Origin: Candidatus Scatomonas pullistercoris
GTDB lineage: Bacteria > Bacillota > Clostridia > Lachnospirales > Lachnospiraceae
NCBI GenBank assembly: GCA_018713515.1
Contig: DVOO01000002.1
Location: forward strand, 1-64,000
Length of the DNA stretch: 64,000 nt
Direction of reading: 5' to 3'
The position numbers were made by a program, and so were the translations under genes. Of this stretch, positions 24,733-33,108 are shown piece after piece. Position 1 is the stretch's first letter. Every line of letters starts with the position of its first letter. The notes under the pieces were generated by a model, which had not been told where the DNA came from, did no database searches, and saw nothing but the letters and a program-made list of their open reading frames with translations.

Positions 24733-25254
24733 TCAGGCTCTGTCTGATTTTTTTCGCTTCAGGAACTGAAAATCTCCATCTTCATAGTAAAAAAAGATAA
24801 GCAGCAGAATTCCGATGAAAGATAGAGTAATATAAATATCTGCCACATTAAAGATTGGAAAATCAATCACAGAAAAATAAATGAAGTCGATGACATACTG
24901 ATTTACAATACGGTCAATAAAATTTCCGGCTGCCCCGGCCACCAGCACCGTACAGCAGGAAGCCAGAGGGATGTACCGTTTTGTTTTCGGCATACGGATA
25001 AAAAACAGCACGGCTGCCGCGAGAAAAAGGGTGGTAAGCACCCAGAAGACAGTCTGCATGCCCTGCAGCGATCCGAAAGCCGCGCCCCGGTTTTCCAGGT
25101 ACTGCAGTTCCAGCACGCCGGGGATCAGTACAACAGAGGGTCTTCCCTTCAGAGACGCGGCGGCCAGGTGTTTTGTAAACTGATCAAAAAAAATCAGAAC
25201 GGCCAGAGATAATACGGCGATCAGCGCGAACCGGGCATTTTTCTTCTTTTTCAT
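24733..25254 (-). CDS. lspA: Signal peptidase II (prolipoprotein signal peptidase)
   Basis: Four membrane helices are visible (about 8-27, 66-88, 94-111, 136-157). The catalytic aspartates are Asp114 (in GNFIDR) and Asp139 (in NVADIYI), numbered from the second Met. That ATG at 25254 has GGAG nine bases upstream and begins just after the aroB stop. An ATG five codons earlier (25269) would overlap aroB and is the alternative start. The enzyme cleaves lipoprotein precursors at lipobox cysteines, such as that in the DUF3048 protein in this window. Confidence 0.93.
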   Translation of the reverse strand: MKKKKNARFALIAVLSLAVLIFFDQFTKHLAAASLKGRPSVVLIPGVLELQYLENRGAAFGSLQGMQTVFWVLTTLFLAAAVLFFIRMPKTKRYIPLASCCTVLVAGAAGNFIDRIVNQYVIDFIYFSVIDFPIFNVADIYITLSFIGILLLIFFYYEDGDFQFLKRKKSDRA

Positions 25255-25255
25255 T

Positions 25256-26356
25256 TTATGCTTCTCCATTTAGTATATGTATTGCCTCCAGAATTTCCTC
25301 ATCGCATACCGTTCTGTCGATCACAGCGTTCCCCAGAGGATGCAGCAGAATAAATTTAATCTGTCCTCCCTCCATCTTCTTATCTGTTTTCGTTGCAAGA
25401 AGAATTTTTTCAGCGGGAACCTTGCAGAAGGAAACGGGCAGATGAAATGCCCGGAGGCAGGACCGGATGTTCTGATAATCTTCTTCCGGGATAAAACCTC
25501 TCCGGTAAGAGATGTAAGCGGCAGCCACAGTGCCCAGAGAGACACATTCCCCGTGCAGAAGCTGGAAATCCATAAGCTTTTCTATGGCGTGGCCGATGGT
25601 ATGTCCCAGATTCAGTGTGGCGCGAATCCCCTGCTCCTTTGGATCCTCTTCTACAACCATTGCTTTGATCTCACAGCAGCGGCGGATCATGGCATCCAGG
25701 CTCTCCGTATCCCGGGCTTCAATCTGCTGCCGGTGAGACAGAATCCACCGGAAAAATTCCGCATCCCGCAGAAGCGCGGTTTTAATAACCTCTGCCATTC
25801 CGCTGGCAAACTGCCTGTCCGAAAGTGAAACCAGCGAAGCGGCGTTCATATAAACAAGACGGGGCTGGCAGAAAGCGCCCACCATATTTTTATACTGATC
25901 CAGATCCACGCCGGTTTTTCCGCCTATACTGCTGTCTACCTGTGCCAGAAGGGTGGTCGGTACCTGAATAAAATCAATGCCACGCAGGTAAGTGGCTGCC
26001 GTAAAGCCGGTCAGATCTCCCGTCACACCTCCGCCGAGGGCAATCAGAAGATCCCGCCGCTCATATTTTTTTTGAATCAGAAATTCATAAAGCTTTTGAA
26101 CTGTTTCCAGATTTTTGCTGGACTCACCCTCCGGAAAAACAAAGAGATCCACCTGACGAAAATGATCCTTCAGGGCATCGGAAAGTTCCTGGAGATACAG
26201 GGAGGCCACCCGGCTGTCTGCCGCAATGCAGGCTTTTTTTGCGGACAGACCAAGCATATCCAGATGGCTGCCTATGGCTTTGAAGCCGTCCTCCCACACA
26301 ATTGGATAGGAAAACTCTACCGGGTTTCCCTTGCGTTCAATCAGTAAACTCTGCAA
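25256..26356 (-). CDS. aroB: 3-Dehydroquinate synthase
   Basis: AroB converts DAHP to 3-dehydroquinate using NAD and a divalent metal. The NAD motif GGGVTGDLTGF, the VDSSIGGKTGVD segment and NLGHTIGHA (metal-ligand His) are all intact. It has 366 residues, the normal length. Translation appears to begin at TTG (26356) with AGGAG nine bases ahead. It sits between ylmH and lspA, where divIVA is often found in Firmicutes; no other aro gene is near. Confidence 0.95.
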   Translation of the reverse strand: MQSLLIERKGNPVEFSYPIVWEDGFKAIGSHLDMLGLSAKKACIAADSRVASLYLQELSDALKDHFRQVDLFVFPEGESSKNLETVQKLYEFLIQKKYERRDLLIALGGGVTGDLTGFTAATYLRGIDFIQVPTTLLAQVDSSIGGKTGVDLDQYKNMVGAFCQPRLVYMNAASLVSLSDRQFASGMAEVIKTALLRDAEFFRWILSHRQQIEARDTESLDAMIRRCCEIKAMVVEEDPKEQGIRATLNLGHTIGHAIEKLMDFQLLHGECVSLGTVAAAYISYRRGFIPEEDYQNIRSCLRAFHLPVSFCKVPAEKILLATKTDKKMEGGQIKFILLHPLGNAVIDRTVCDEEILEAIHILNGEA

Positions 26357-26380
26357 TTTATTTCACTCCTTTTAGCGTTG

Positions 26381-27133
26381 CTATATATAACGGTAGAGCC
26401 GGATCAGGCTGCGCCCCTTTCTGGTTTTTGCTGTGCATCCGTCAAAGCGGAATTTTCCGCAGCCGCGCACGGAAACCAAGTCCCCGGGATTCAGCGTAAA
26501 GCCGCCTGTGGGGATCTGACGTCCATTTACAAAGACCTTCCCCTCACCGATCAGAGGAAGCAGGGAGCTTCTGGAACCGTGAAAGGCGAGGGCGATTACC
26601 GCGTCCAGCCGCGGAGACGCCACTGTTCCGGTTATCTCTTCCTCCCGGGGAAGAGGAATTTCCCCGGGATCTGTACAGAGTGAGACAGTAACCGCATTTC
26701 TTCCCACAGTGTGCAGCTCTGACTGGAGGAAGGAAACCATGCTGTCTTCACAAAAAAGGAAAGCCTCCCTCTCTCCCGCCAGAATATCTCCGATTACCCG
26801 GCGTTCAATTCCCAGGCCGAGAACTGCGCCCAGATAATCTCTGTGGCTCATGGGCAAAGAAAATTTCGGCGCGGAGGCGCTGATTTTTACACAGGTAAAA
26901 GGATACTCCCACTCATAAGAAAGAGCATCAGGTAGAAATGCTGCCATCTGACGCTCTGCGGTGTCATAGCCGCCGGAAAGGCACAGAGAAACGCCATGCT
27001 CTTTCCAGTTTACGCTATGTATCATATGAATTTCGTACAGATCAAGGAAATCACTGAAACTGACAATGCCGCGCCGATAGGCCAGATCAGCGGTCTCCTT
27101 CATTTTTTTTATAAACAGTACTTCGCGTTCCAT
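26381..27133 (-). CDS. ylmH: YlmH-type S4-domain RNA-binding protein
   Basis: The 250-residue protein has the YlmH N-terminal alpha/beta part (FSDFLDLYE, with KISASAPKFSLPMSHRDYLG-like region near 85-100) and a C-terminal S4 domain at about 178-240 (VFVNGRQIPTGGFTLNPGD). YlmH of Bacillus binds the ribosome and takes part in rescue of stalled chains. It is encoded next to sepF, as in the ylm cluster of many Firmicutes. Confidence 0.9.
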   Translation of the reverse strand: MEREVLFIKKMKETADLAYRRGIVSFSDFLDLYEIHMIHSVNWKEHGVSLCLSGGYDTAERQMAAFLPDALSYEWEYPFTCVKISASAPKFSLPMSHRDYLGAVLGLGIERRVIGDILAGEREAFLFCEDSMVSFLQSELHTVGRNAVTVSLCTDPGEIPLPREEEITGTVASPRLDAVIALAFHGSRSSLLPLIGEGKVFVNGRQIPTGGFTLNPGDLVSVRGCGKFRFDGCTAKTRKGRSLIRLYRYI

Positions 27134-27138
27134 GTTCT

Positions 27139-27711
27139 TTAAAATTCAGTGCGGATAGAGGGAATCGCTCCGTTTAAAATATCCTGAATATCGCCGGAAA
27201 TCTCTACGCTGGCAGGAGTCAGGATAAAAATATAGCTGGAAACCTTCTGCAGACTTCCGCTGATGGAGTAGCAGGCTCCGCAGGCAAAATCAATGATCCG
27301 CTGAGCAACTTCCACATCAATCCCCTCCAGATTCAGCACAACCGTGCAATTGGCCAGAAGTGTGTCGGCGATCTCCCGGGTATCTTCCATGGAATTCGGC
27401 TTGATTACGCATACTTCCATGCCGCCGCCGGAAGCTTTTCTCCTCATGGGCGTAACCTTCGGGGAAGAAATCCTGGCAGTCCGGGAAGCAGTGGAAACAG
27501 TCTGCTGTTTTACAGTCTGCTTTTTAGCCGGACGCGGTTCCTCTTCTTCGTCCCTGTCCTTCATCTTCTGGAAGAACCTCTTTTTGGGCTTTTCGTCCTC
27601 TTCCTCAAACTCATCATCCTCTATATCATCATCTTCATCAAAGAATTCATCATCGTCATCGTAATCGTCATTTAAACGGATTGCATTTAAAAACTTGTCC
27701 AAAACGCTCAT
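27139..27711 (-). CDS. sepF: Cell division protein SepF
   Basis: A short N-terminal membrane-targeting stretch (MSVLDKFLNAIRL) is followed by a very acidic linker (about 15-45), a basic linker, and the SepF domain from about 97 to 183 (VCVIKPNSMEDTREIADTLL, GACYSISGSLQKV). SepF anchors FtsZ to the membrane and organises the ring. At 190 residues it is longer than the Bacillus protein because of the linker. Confidence 0.95.
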   Translation of the reverse strand: MSVLDKFLNAIRLNDDYDDDDEFFDEDDDIEDDEFEEEDEKPKKRFFQKMKDRDEEEEPRPAKKQTVKQQTVSTASRTARISSPKVTPMRRKASGGGMEVCVIKPNSMEDTREIADTLLANCTVVLNLEGIDVEVAQRIIDFACGACYSISGSLQKVSSYIFILTPASVEISGDIQDILNGAIPSIRTEF

Positions 27712-27731
27712 TTTTTCAATCTCCTATTGAT

Positions 27732-28430
27732 TTAATTCTGAATGCTGTAAGACCGCTGCCCAAAGATCCCCGTGCCGACCCGTACCATCGTAGCGCCCTC
27801 TTCTATGGCAACTTCGTAATCACCGGTCATACCCATGCTCAAAACACTCATAGTAACATTATTAATGTTTTTCCCGCCGATGTCAACACTTAATTCCCTT
27901 AATTTTCGGAAAACGGGACGGTTTTCCTCGGCATTGGAAACATTCGGAGCAATCGTCATAAGCCCCCGGACTGAAATACCGGGCAGCCCCGCGATCTGAC
28001 GGATCAGTTCTTCCGTTTCCACCGGCGATACACCGAACTTACTTTCCTCTCCCGCAACATTCACCTCGATCAGAACAGGGACGCAGCAGCCGTGCTTTCC
28101 GGCTTCCCGGCTGATGGTCTGGGCCAGCTTCAGCGAATCCACAGAATGGATCAGGCAGGCCTTGTCCACAATATATTTTACCTTGTTCGTCTGCAGATGC
28201 CCAATCAGATGCCAGCGGATATCCCCGGGAAGAATCCCGTACTTTGCAGTAAGCTCCTGCACCTTATTTTCACCAAAATCCCGATGGCCCAGATCATAGA
28301 TATCACGGATCATTTCTGCCGGTTTCGTTTTGCTGACGGCAATCAGTGTGACCTCCTCCCGAGCCCGGCCGCTCCGCTTACAGGCCGCGGCAATACGTTC
28401 TTCAACTTCTTCAAAATTTTCTTTCAGCAT
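27732..28430 (-). CDS. yggS: YggS/PLPBP-family PLP homeostasis protein
   Basis: This is a 232-residue TIM-barrel PLP-binding protein. Lys36 in AVSKTKP is the expected Schiff-base lysine, and the C-terminal LSMGMTGDYEVAIEEGATMVR-type segment (I see GMTGDYEVAIEEG) is diagnostic. It balances vitamin B6 and amino acid pools rather than acting as an enzyme. The ATG at 28430 gives the family length; the longer upstream frame runs back into the HlyD-like gene. It lies in the sepF cluster, as usual. Confidence 0.94.
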   Translation of the reverse strand: MLKENFEEVEERIAAACKRSGRAREEVTLIAVSKTKPAEMIRDIYDLGHRDFGENKVQELTAKYGILPGDIRWHLIGHLQTNKVKYIVDKACLIHSVDSLKLAQTISREAGKHGCCVPVLIEVNVAGEESKFGVSPVETEELIRQIAGLPGISVRGLMTIAPNVSNAEENRPVFRKLRELSVDIGGKNINNVTMSVLSMGMTGDYEVAIEEGATMVRVGTGIFGQRSYSIQN

Positions 28431-28452
28431 ACTCGGCAAGCCTCCCTGTCTC

Positions 28453-29814
28453 CTAATATAAGATATCATCTTCATTGACACTGCTTCCGTCATAGACGAT
28501 ATAGTCAAACTGCGCAATGCCGTAATCCGTACCTGTCTCCACAATGCAGTATTCATCATTTTGATCAATGATGGAAATCCTGCGGAAAACAGCATAACCT
28601 CTGTTAATGCAGTAAACACCCTCCAGAGTCCCTGTCTCACCAACTGTAAAACGGCTGTTGGAATCGGAGCGGACCAGAACAGCGCCCGCCTCCAGGCTGT
28701 TTGTGTCTACATAATAATAGCTTTTCTGATCCTCTCCTGTCATTTCCGCATAAATCGTTGTCTCCACAAAGCTGGTGGCTGTTCCGCCGTCAGACGTCTC
28801 TGTTTCCACCAGGAAGCCAAGACTGCTGTTTTCACCTCCGGTGACTGCCCATTCGGTGGGAATCAGGTAGAAATCCTTTGTGACAGTGGCGGACAGAGGG
28901 ATTTTCAGTCCGCTGTACGTATTGGTAACCAGTTCTACCTCCAGAAAACGGTCATTGCAGTAACGGATCATTCCGCTGTTAAAGCTGATTTCCACGTACC
29001 GCTGATCACCGATGGAAAAAAGCCGGAGACTTCCCGTCTCACTCTGGTCGTCCTTAAGAAATTTCACACGGATCTGATCGTGGGAAGACAGCTGCACCGT
29101 CTGCGCGTCCGTGACCGGAATAACAATAGACCACTCTTCGCTGGTAATCAGACGGTAAATCGGATCTGAAACAGATACCTGTTCGGTTGTGGCAAGCATC
29201 TGCGGCTGATAGGACCGGATCTGAAATAGATCCGGAGTCAGAGTGTCCGCGGTCAGAGATTCGTATCCGTCACTGGAATAGGTCACAATTCCATCAGAGG
29301 AAGCATTGCAGAGCGTTCCGGACAGGGAAGAGGTGTCCGCCTGTGCCAGCGCTACGCCGTTCAGCTTATATTTAAAGTCATAGACGGAACTGAAATCATT
29401 GCTGTCAAATGCTTTGGAATAGACAGAAGCCTGGCTGCGGATCTCACTCAGATCCTGTTCGGACTCCGTGTCGCCGGCCAGAGGAAACCGGTCGGAGCTG
29501 ATGCTGCAGACCGTGCTGTCTTTGCTGACCTTGGAGCTGTCCTGGATAAAGTAGTTGACATATCCGCTGCTTCCCGCCGAAACAATTTCTTCCGCGCGCA
29601 GAGCGATGGCGGTGTGGGTTTCGTTCTGGGACAGAGGCCCGCTCGTTACCTGATAGGAGGTAACATGGCCTGCGGTCAGATAAATCACAACGGTGATAAT
29701 CAGATACAGAAATATAGCTCCGAATATCACCGTCCCAATATTAAAATTAATATATCTGCCAGGACCGGAGCGGCCGCTGTCCGGCTTCGGTCTTCTGCGC
29801 TTTTTATCAGACAA
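28453..29814 (-). CDS. HlyD-like membrane-anchored adaptor of the sepF cluster
   Basis: A basic N-terminus (KKRRRPKP) precedes one membrane helix at about 26-49, after which about 400 residues lie outside the membrane. There is a barrel-sandwich-like start (VTSYQVTSGPLSQNETHTAI, with RAEEIVSAGSSGYVNYF) as in HlyD-type adaptors. No transporter or outer-membrane partner is adjacent. Related proteins recur next to sepF and yggS in Clostridia, which suggests a division or envelope role (inference). The start is TTG at 29814 with GAGGAG eight bases upstream and a good promoter. Confidence 0.7.
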   Translation of the reverse strand: MSDKKRRRPKPDSGRSGPGRYINFNIGTVIFGAIFLYLIITVVIYLTAGHVTSYQVTSGPLSQNETHTAIALRAEEIVSAGSSGYVNYFIQDSSKVSKDSTVCSISSDRFPLAGDTESEQDLSEIRSQASVYSKAFDSNDFSSVYDFKYKLNGVALAQADTSSLSGTLCNASSDGIVTYSSDGYESLTADTLTPDLFQIRSYQPQMLATTEQVSVSDPIYRLITSEEWSIVIPVTDAQTVQLSSHDQIRVKFLKDDQSETGSLRLFSIGDQRYVEISFNSGMIRYCNDRFLEVELVTNTYSGLKIPLSATVTKDFYLIPTEWAVTGGENSSLGFLVETETSDGGTATSFVETTIYAEMTGEDQKSYYYVDTNSLEAGAVLVRSDSNSRFTVGETGTLEGVYCINRGYAVFRRISIIDQNDEYCIVETGTDYGIAQFDYIVYDGSSVNEDDILY

Positions 29815-29851
29815 AGAAATCTCTCCTCTTAAATTTTATACTCCGTTTTTT

Positions 29852-29880
29852 ATTCTATCATTTTCACCCCGATTACTCAA
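29852..29880 (-). promoter_or_regulatory. Promoter of the HlyD-yggS-sepF operon (TTGAGT-17-TAGAAT)
   Basis: On the minus strand TTGAGT (29875-29880) and TAGAAT (29852-29857) are 17 bp apart. Transcription would start near 29845 and read through the HlyD-like gene, yggS, sepF, ylmH and possibly aroB-lspA-rluD. Confidence 0.65.
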
Positions 29881-29922
29881 GTCCATTTTCAGGCCGACAC
29901 AGAAAAGTCATAATTGGGTACT

Positions 29923-29981
29923 GAACAGAAAAAGGGAGCCGCTGCCTTGCAGATGATTTTCATCTGTCCGGCAATGGCTCC
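29923..29981 (-). terminator. Terminator downstream of the P-loop gene
   Basis: A long hairpin is formed by GGAGCC (29935-29940) and GGCTCC (29976-29981), with a further inner stem CAGATGA/TCATCTG. On the minus strand it is followed by CCCTTTTTCTG. It separates the P-loop gene from the HlyD operon. Confidence 0.7.
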
Positions 29982-29996
29982 GCAGGTTTTATGTAT

Positions 29997-30422
29997 TTAT
30001 AACGCGAGGATAATCTTCTCCTGAAGCTCCGCGCTCAACTCTTCTTTGTCTAGGGAGACGCTCAGGACGAAATCAGCACCGAATATGCGGCTGATCTCCT
30101 CCAACTGCTTTACACAGCCGTCAATTTCATTTTCCCGGCCCTCCAGCCGGGCAAGCCTCAGAAAACTGTCCAGATACATCTGTTCCAGATCGTGATCCTG
30201 TGAAAGAATTCCACAGATGAAACCAATAAACTCGTCACTATTTCTTAAAGGAAAAGCAGAAACATCAATCAGACGGATTTTATTATTTAACTCATACATG
30301 TGTTTGGAACTTTTATCCAAATATACAATGCTGCCGTGAGCATCCTGGATTGCTGTATTTACCTTGTCAAGAAGGTATTTTGTTTTTCCTTTTCCTTTTT
30401 TTCCAACAATTAATTGAACCAT
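29997..30422 (-). CDS. Small P-loop NTPase of unknown function
   Basis: I do not recognise this 141-residue protein. It begins with a beta strand and a clear Walker A motif, GKKGKGKT (7-14), followed by KYLLDKVN. There is an LD pair at about 33-34 (SIVYLDKSS) and another at 47-48, but no convincing DExx Walker B. The rest looks alpha/beta with no membrane segment. The ATG at 30422 has AAGGAGG upstream, and the transcript from the promoter at 30486-30514 starts only about 57 bases earlier, excluding a longer start. It stands alone, with its own promoter and terminator, between dac and the sepF operon. Confidence 0.7.
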   Translation of the reverse strand: MVQLIVGKKGKGKTKYLLDKVNTAIQDAHGSIVYLDKSSKHMYELNNKIRLIDVSAFPLRNSDEFIGFICGILSQDHDLEQMYLDSFLRLARLEGRENEIDGCVKQLEEISRIFGADFVLSVSLDKEELSAELQEKIILAL

Positions 30423-30485
30423 AGCAGTTTCCTCCTTAGACCCTAGTTTCGTGATTTGACTAAAAACTTCTGAGTTCATGCTCTA

Positions 30486-30514
30486 ATTATAGTGTATTTG
30501 AACAAAAAACACAA
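30486..30514 (-). promoter_or_regulatory. Promoter of the P-loop gene (TTGTGT-17-TATAAT)
   Basis: On the minus strand TTGTGT (30509-30514) and consensus TATAAT (30486-30491) lie 17 bp apart, giving a start near 30479. Confidence 0.7.
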
Positions 30515-30556
30515 GCAGAATTCGCATAATTTATGATTTTTATACGTAAAACGTTC

Positions 30557-31594
30557 TCAGCCGTCCCTATTGATCTGTGACAAAAGCTGATTCATATCTT
30601 CATACAGAACGGAGCTGTTTAAGGCATTCATCACCACTGCCATATAAGGAACACCGTAACGGTTCTGGACAATAACTGCCAGGTTGGATCCGGCTTCCGG
30701 GGTTGTTCCCGTTTTTCCACCGAGAACTGTAACATCCTGCGGGGTGCTGCGCAGGCCGGTCATGTACTGATCGGTAGAAGAAAGATACAGGGAACGCGTA
30801 ACCGTTCCGTCCGCTCCCTTTATATCCAGCTGATAGGAAGGCAGACGGGCAGCCTTCATAAACGCCGGGAGCTGTGAGGCGTAATTCAGCATCAGATAAA
30901 CATCGTAGGGGGTCGTATAGTGATCGGCCTGATGCAGTCCGTGGGGATTGGAAAAATGCGTACCGGTCATCCCGAGACTAACCGCTTTATCATTCATCAT
31001 CTGCACGAACTGTTCTACAGTGCCGCCAATCTGCCGGGCGATTGCCATGGCCGCATCGTTGGCTGAATATACCACCAGTGCGTGGTACAGCTGATCCATG
31101 GTAACCGTATCCCCCGCAGCCAGCCCGCTCATCTGTGAGCCTTCTTCCAGATTTAAATCTTCCTGGGTAATCACCACGGTATCCTCCATATTCCCCTGCT
31201 CTTCAGCGAGAATGGCGGTCATGATCTTCGTGATGCTGGCCGGGTAGGTCTGTTGATAAATATTTTGCGCAAACAGCGCCTCGCGGGTTTCAAGATTGAA
31301 CAGGAGCGCCCGCTCATCTGCTGCCTGGAGGGAGACTCCCTCCAGGGATACAGTTTCCGGAGAAACGCAGAGATCCGCTCCAAACGCATCCGCACGTCCT
31401 GCCAGGCCGGCGCTCCCGGCCCCGCTGCCGGTTTCGGCTGTATAGGCTTCTGTAAGATCCAGCATCCGGTTCCTGCGGACAACCATAAATCCCAGCAGGA
31501 GAATAAGAAGAAGGATGCAGACGGTCAGAACCGCCAGGATCCGGTTCCATATGCGGCTGTCTGGCTGTTTATTCTTCTTTTCTGTACGCTTCAC
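30557..31594 (-). CDS. D-alanyl-D-alanine carboxypeptidase (DacF/PBP5-like)
   Basis: After a membrane anchor or signal segment (about 19-40) comes a serine peptidase domain with Ser120-xx-Lys123 (SITK), Ser177-Ala-Asn179 and Lys294-Thr-Gly. The enzyme trims the terminal D-Ala of peptidoglycan stem peptides. At 345 residues it lacks the long C-terminal domain of PBP5. It is the last gene of the elongation cluster, overlapping mgsA by 26 bases, so it is probably co-expressed with rodA and PBP2. Confidence 0.92.
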   Translation of the reverse strand: MKRTEKKNKQPDSRIWNRILAVLTVCILLLILLLGFMVVRRNRMLDLTEAYTAETGSGAGSAGLAGRADAFGADLCVSPETVSLEGVSLQAADERALLFNLETREALFAQNIYQQTYPASITKIMTAILAEEQGNMEDTVVITQEDLNLEEGSQMSGLAAGDTVTMDQLYHALVVYSANDAAMAIARQIGGTVEQFVQMMNDKAVSLGMTGTHFSNPHGLHQADHYTTPYDVYLMLNYASQLPAFMKAARLPSYQLDIKGADGTVTRSLYLSSTDQYMTGLRSTPQDVTVLGGKTGTTPEAGSNLAVIVQNRYGVPYMAVVMNALNSSVLYEDMNQLLSQINRDG

Positions 31595-31973
31595 GCCAAT
31601 CCAACTCTCCTCTGTCCATGGATTTTACCAGCATTTCCGCTGTCGCCAGATTGGTGGCCAGCGGAATGGTGTGCATGTCACAGATATACATCAAGTGCTT
31701 AATGTTCGGCTCATGCCTTTTGGGGGTCAGAGGATCGCACAGAAAGATCAGCATATCCAGATCGTTCTGCTCAATCTGCGTAGTGATCTGCTGGACACCG
31801 CCCACATGGCCGGCCAGATATTTATATACGTTGAGCCCGCAGGCTTCCTCGATCATACGTCCGGTGGTGCCGGTGGCAAAGAGAGAATGCTTGGCAAGGA
31901 TACCGCGGTAGGCGATACAGAAATTCTGCATCAGGGTCTTTTTTGCGTCATGCGCGATGAAGCCGATGTTCAT
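31569..31973 (-). CDS. mgsA: Methylglyoxal synthase homologue lacking two catalytic aspartates
   Basis: The 134-residue protein has the full MgsA fold signature: IAHDAKK (His8, Asp9), ATGTTGR, FLCDPLTP (Asp80), His87, and PLATNLATAE. Methylglyoxal synthase turns dihydroxyacetone phosphate into methylglyoxal. But the residue matching the catalytic base Asp71 of E. coli (GGDQQ) is Val60 (GGVQQ), and that matching Asp101 (HDPD) is Asn90 (HEPN). Both differ by a single base from Asp codons. The enzyme may be inactive or changed in role. The start at 31973 follows GGAGGT. It overlaps rodA and dac, showing tight coupling to the wall genes. Confidence 0.85.
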   Translation of the reverse strand: MNIGFIAHDAKKTLMQNFCIAYRGILAKHSLFATGTTGRMIEEACGLNVYKYLAGHVGGVQQITTQIEQNDLDMLIFLCDPLTPKRHEPNIKHLMYICDMHTIPLATNLATAEMLVKSMDRGELDWREAYRKEE

Positions 31974-33108
31974 ATGCTTTTTTACCTCCGTAATAGGTTC
32001 TGTGCTGCAGCCCTGCATTCAGGACAAAGCCCATGCCGATGTAAAAGCTGAGCAGGGAAGAAAGGCCGTAGCTGACAAAAGGGAGCGGGGTTCCGGTATT
32101 GGGAAGAATCCCGGTGGCAACGCCTATATTGATAAAGCTCTGCACTGCCACAAGGGCACCTACGCCGGTACAGATCAGCGCTCCGGACTGATCCTTGGCC
32201 CGGCTGCCCGTCCGCATGCATTCAAGAATGATCAGAAACAGAAGCAGAATAATCACAAAGCAGCCCACAAAACCCAGTTCTTCCCCTGCTACGGCGAAAA
32301 TGAAGTCTGTCTGTATTTCTGCCACGTAATTTCCATTGTTGGCGGTAGAAACCTCGTTATTGTTGAGGCCCTTGCCCGTCAGCTGGCCGGAGCCTATGGC
32401 CATGACAGAGTTTTCCTGCTGCATCCGGTCTTCGGAATAGGCATCATCCTCAGAATTGAAGAAGGCTATAATACGGTCACGCTGAAAGTCCTGCACAATG
32501 GGAAGATCTGTCTGGGTGATCAGAAACAGAGCCAGAAGCGCCAGGGGGACTGTTACCAGCAGTACGCCGCCAATGATTTTATATTTGAGGCCGGCCGCAA
32601 ACATCAGCAGGCAGAAAATAATGGTAATGGTAATCGTGTTTTTCAAATCCGGCTGAAGCACAATCAGAATCAGGGGAACGGCAATCAGAAAAACAGCCTT
32701 TAAAATGGTTTTCAGCGTATTCAGATCTTCCGCGTGTTTCATCAGATACATGGCGAAGAAAAGAATCAGCAGGATTTTGGCTATTTCCGTGGGCTGGAAC
32801 TGAAAGCCGTTGTCTCCTCCGATGGTGAGCCAGCGGGTGGCGCCTCCGGCCGTATGGCCGAGAATGGCCACAAGCAGAAGAAGTCCGATGGTGACAGCGT
32901 AAATAACCCAGTAAAAATTCAGAATCCAGCTGTAATCCATCAGGGATACGATCACCATCAGGATTATCCCGCAGATCACCCCCATCATCTGCCTGTTCCG
33001 CAGAGAAGGCTCCGCCGAATTAACCAGCATAACTCCGATGCCGCTCAGCAGGACAAGAAAAAAAATAAGTCTGAAATTATAGTCTTTTAATTTATAATGT
33101 TTAAGCAT
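31948..33108 (-). CDS. rodA: RodA peptidoglycan glycosyltransferase (SEDS family)
   Basis: About ten membrane helices fill 386 residues. SEDS motifs are visible: FQPTEIAKI near 115, LQPDLKNT (a variant of QPDLGT), and NTGTPLPFVSYGLSS near the C-terminus. RodA polymerises glycan during elongation with its partner PBP2, encoded four genes upstream. It overlaps minE by eight bases. A separate FtsW is not in the window. Confidence 0.93.
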   Translation of the reverse strand: MLKHYKLKDYNFRLIFFLVLLSGIGVMLVNSAEPSLRNRQMMGVICGIILMVIVSLMDYSWILNFYWVIYAVTIGLLLLVAILGHTAGGATRWLTIGGDNGFQFQPTEIAKILLILFFAMYLMKHAEDLNTLKTILKAVFLIAVPLILIVLQPDLKNTITITIIFCLLMFAAGLKYKIIGGVLLVTVPLALLALFLITQTDLPIVQDFQRDRIIAFFNSEDDAYSEDRMQQENSVMAIGSGQLTGKGLNNNEVSTANNGNYVAEIQTDFIFAVAGEELGFVGCFVIILLLFLIILECMRTGSRAKDQSGALICTGVGALVAVQSFINIGVATGILPNTGTPLPFVSYGLSSLLSFYIGMGFVLNAGLQHRTYYGGKKAYEHRLHRA

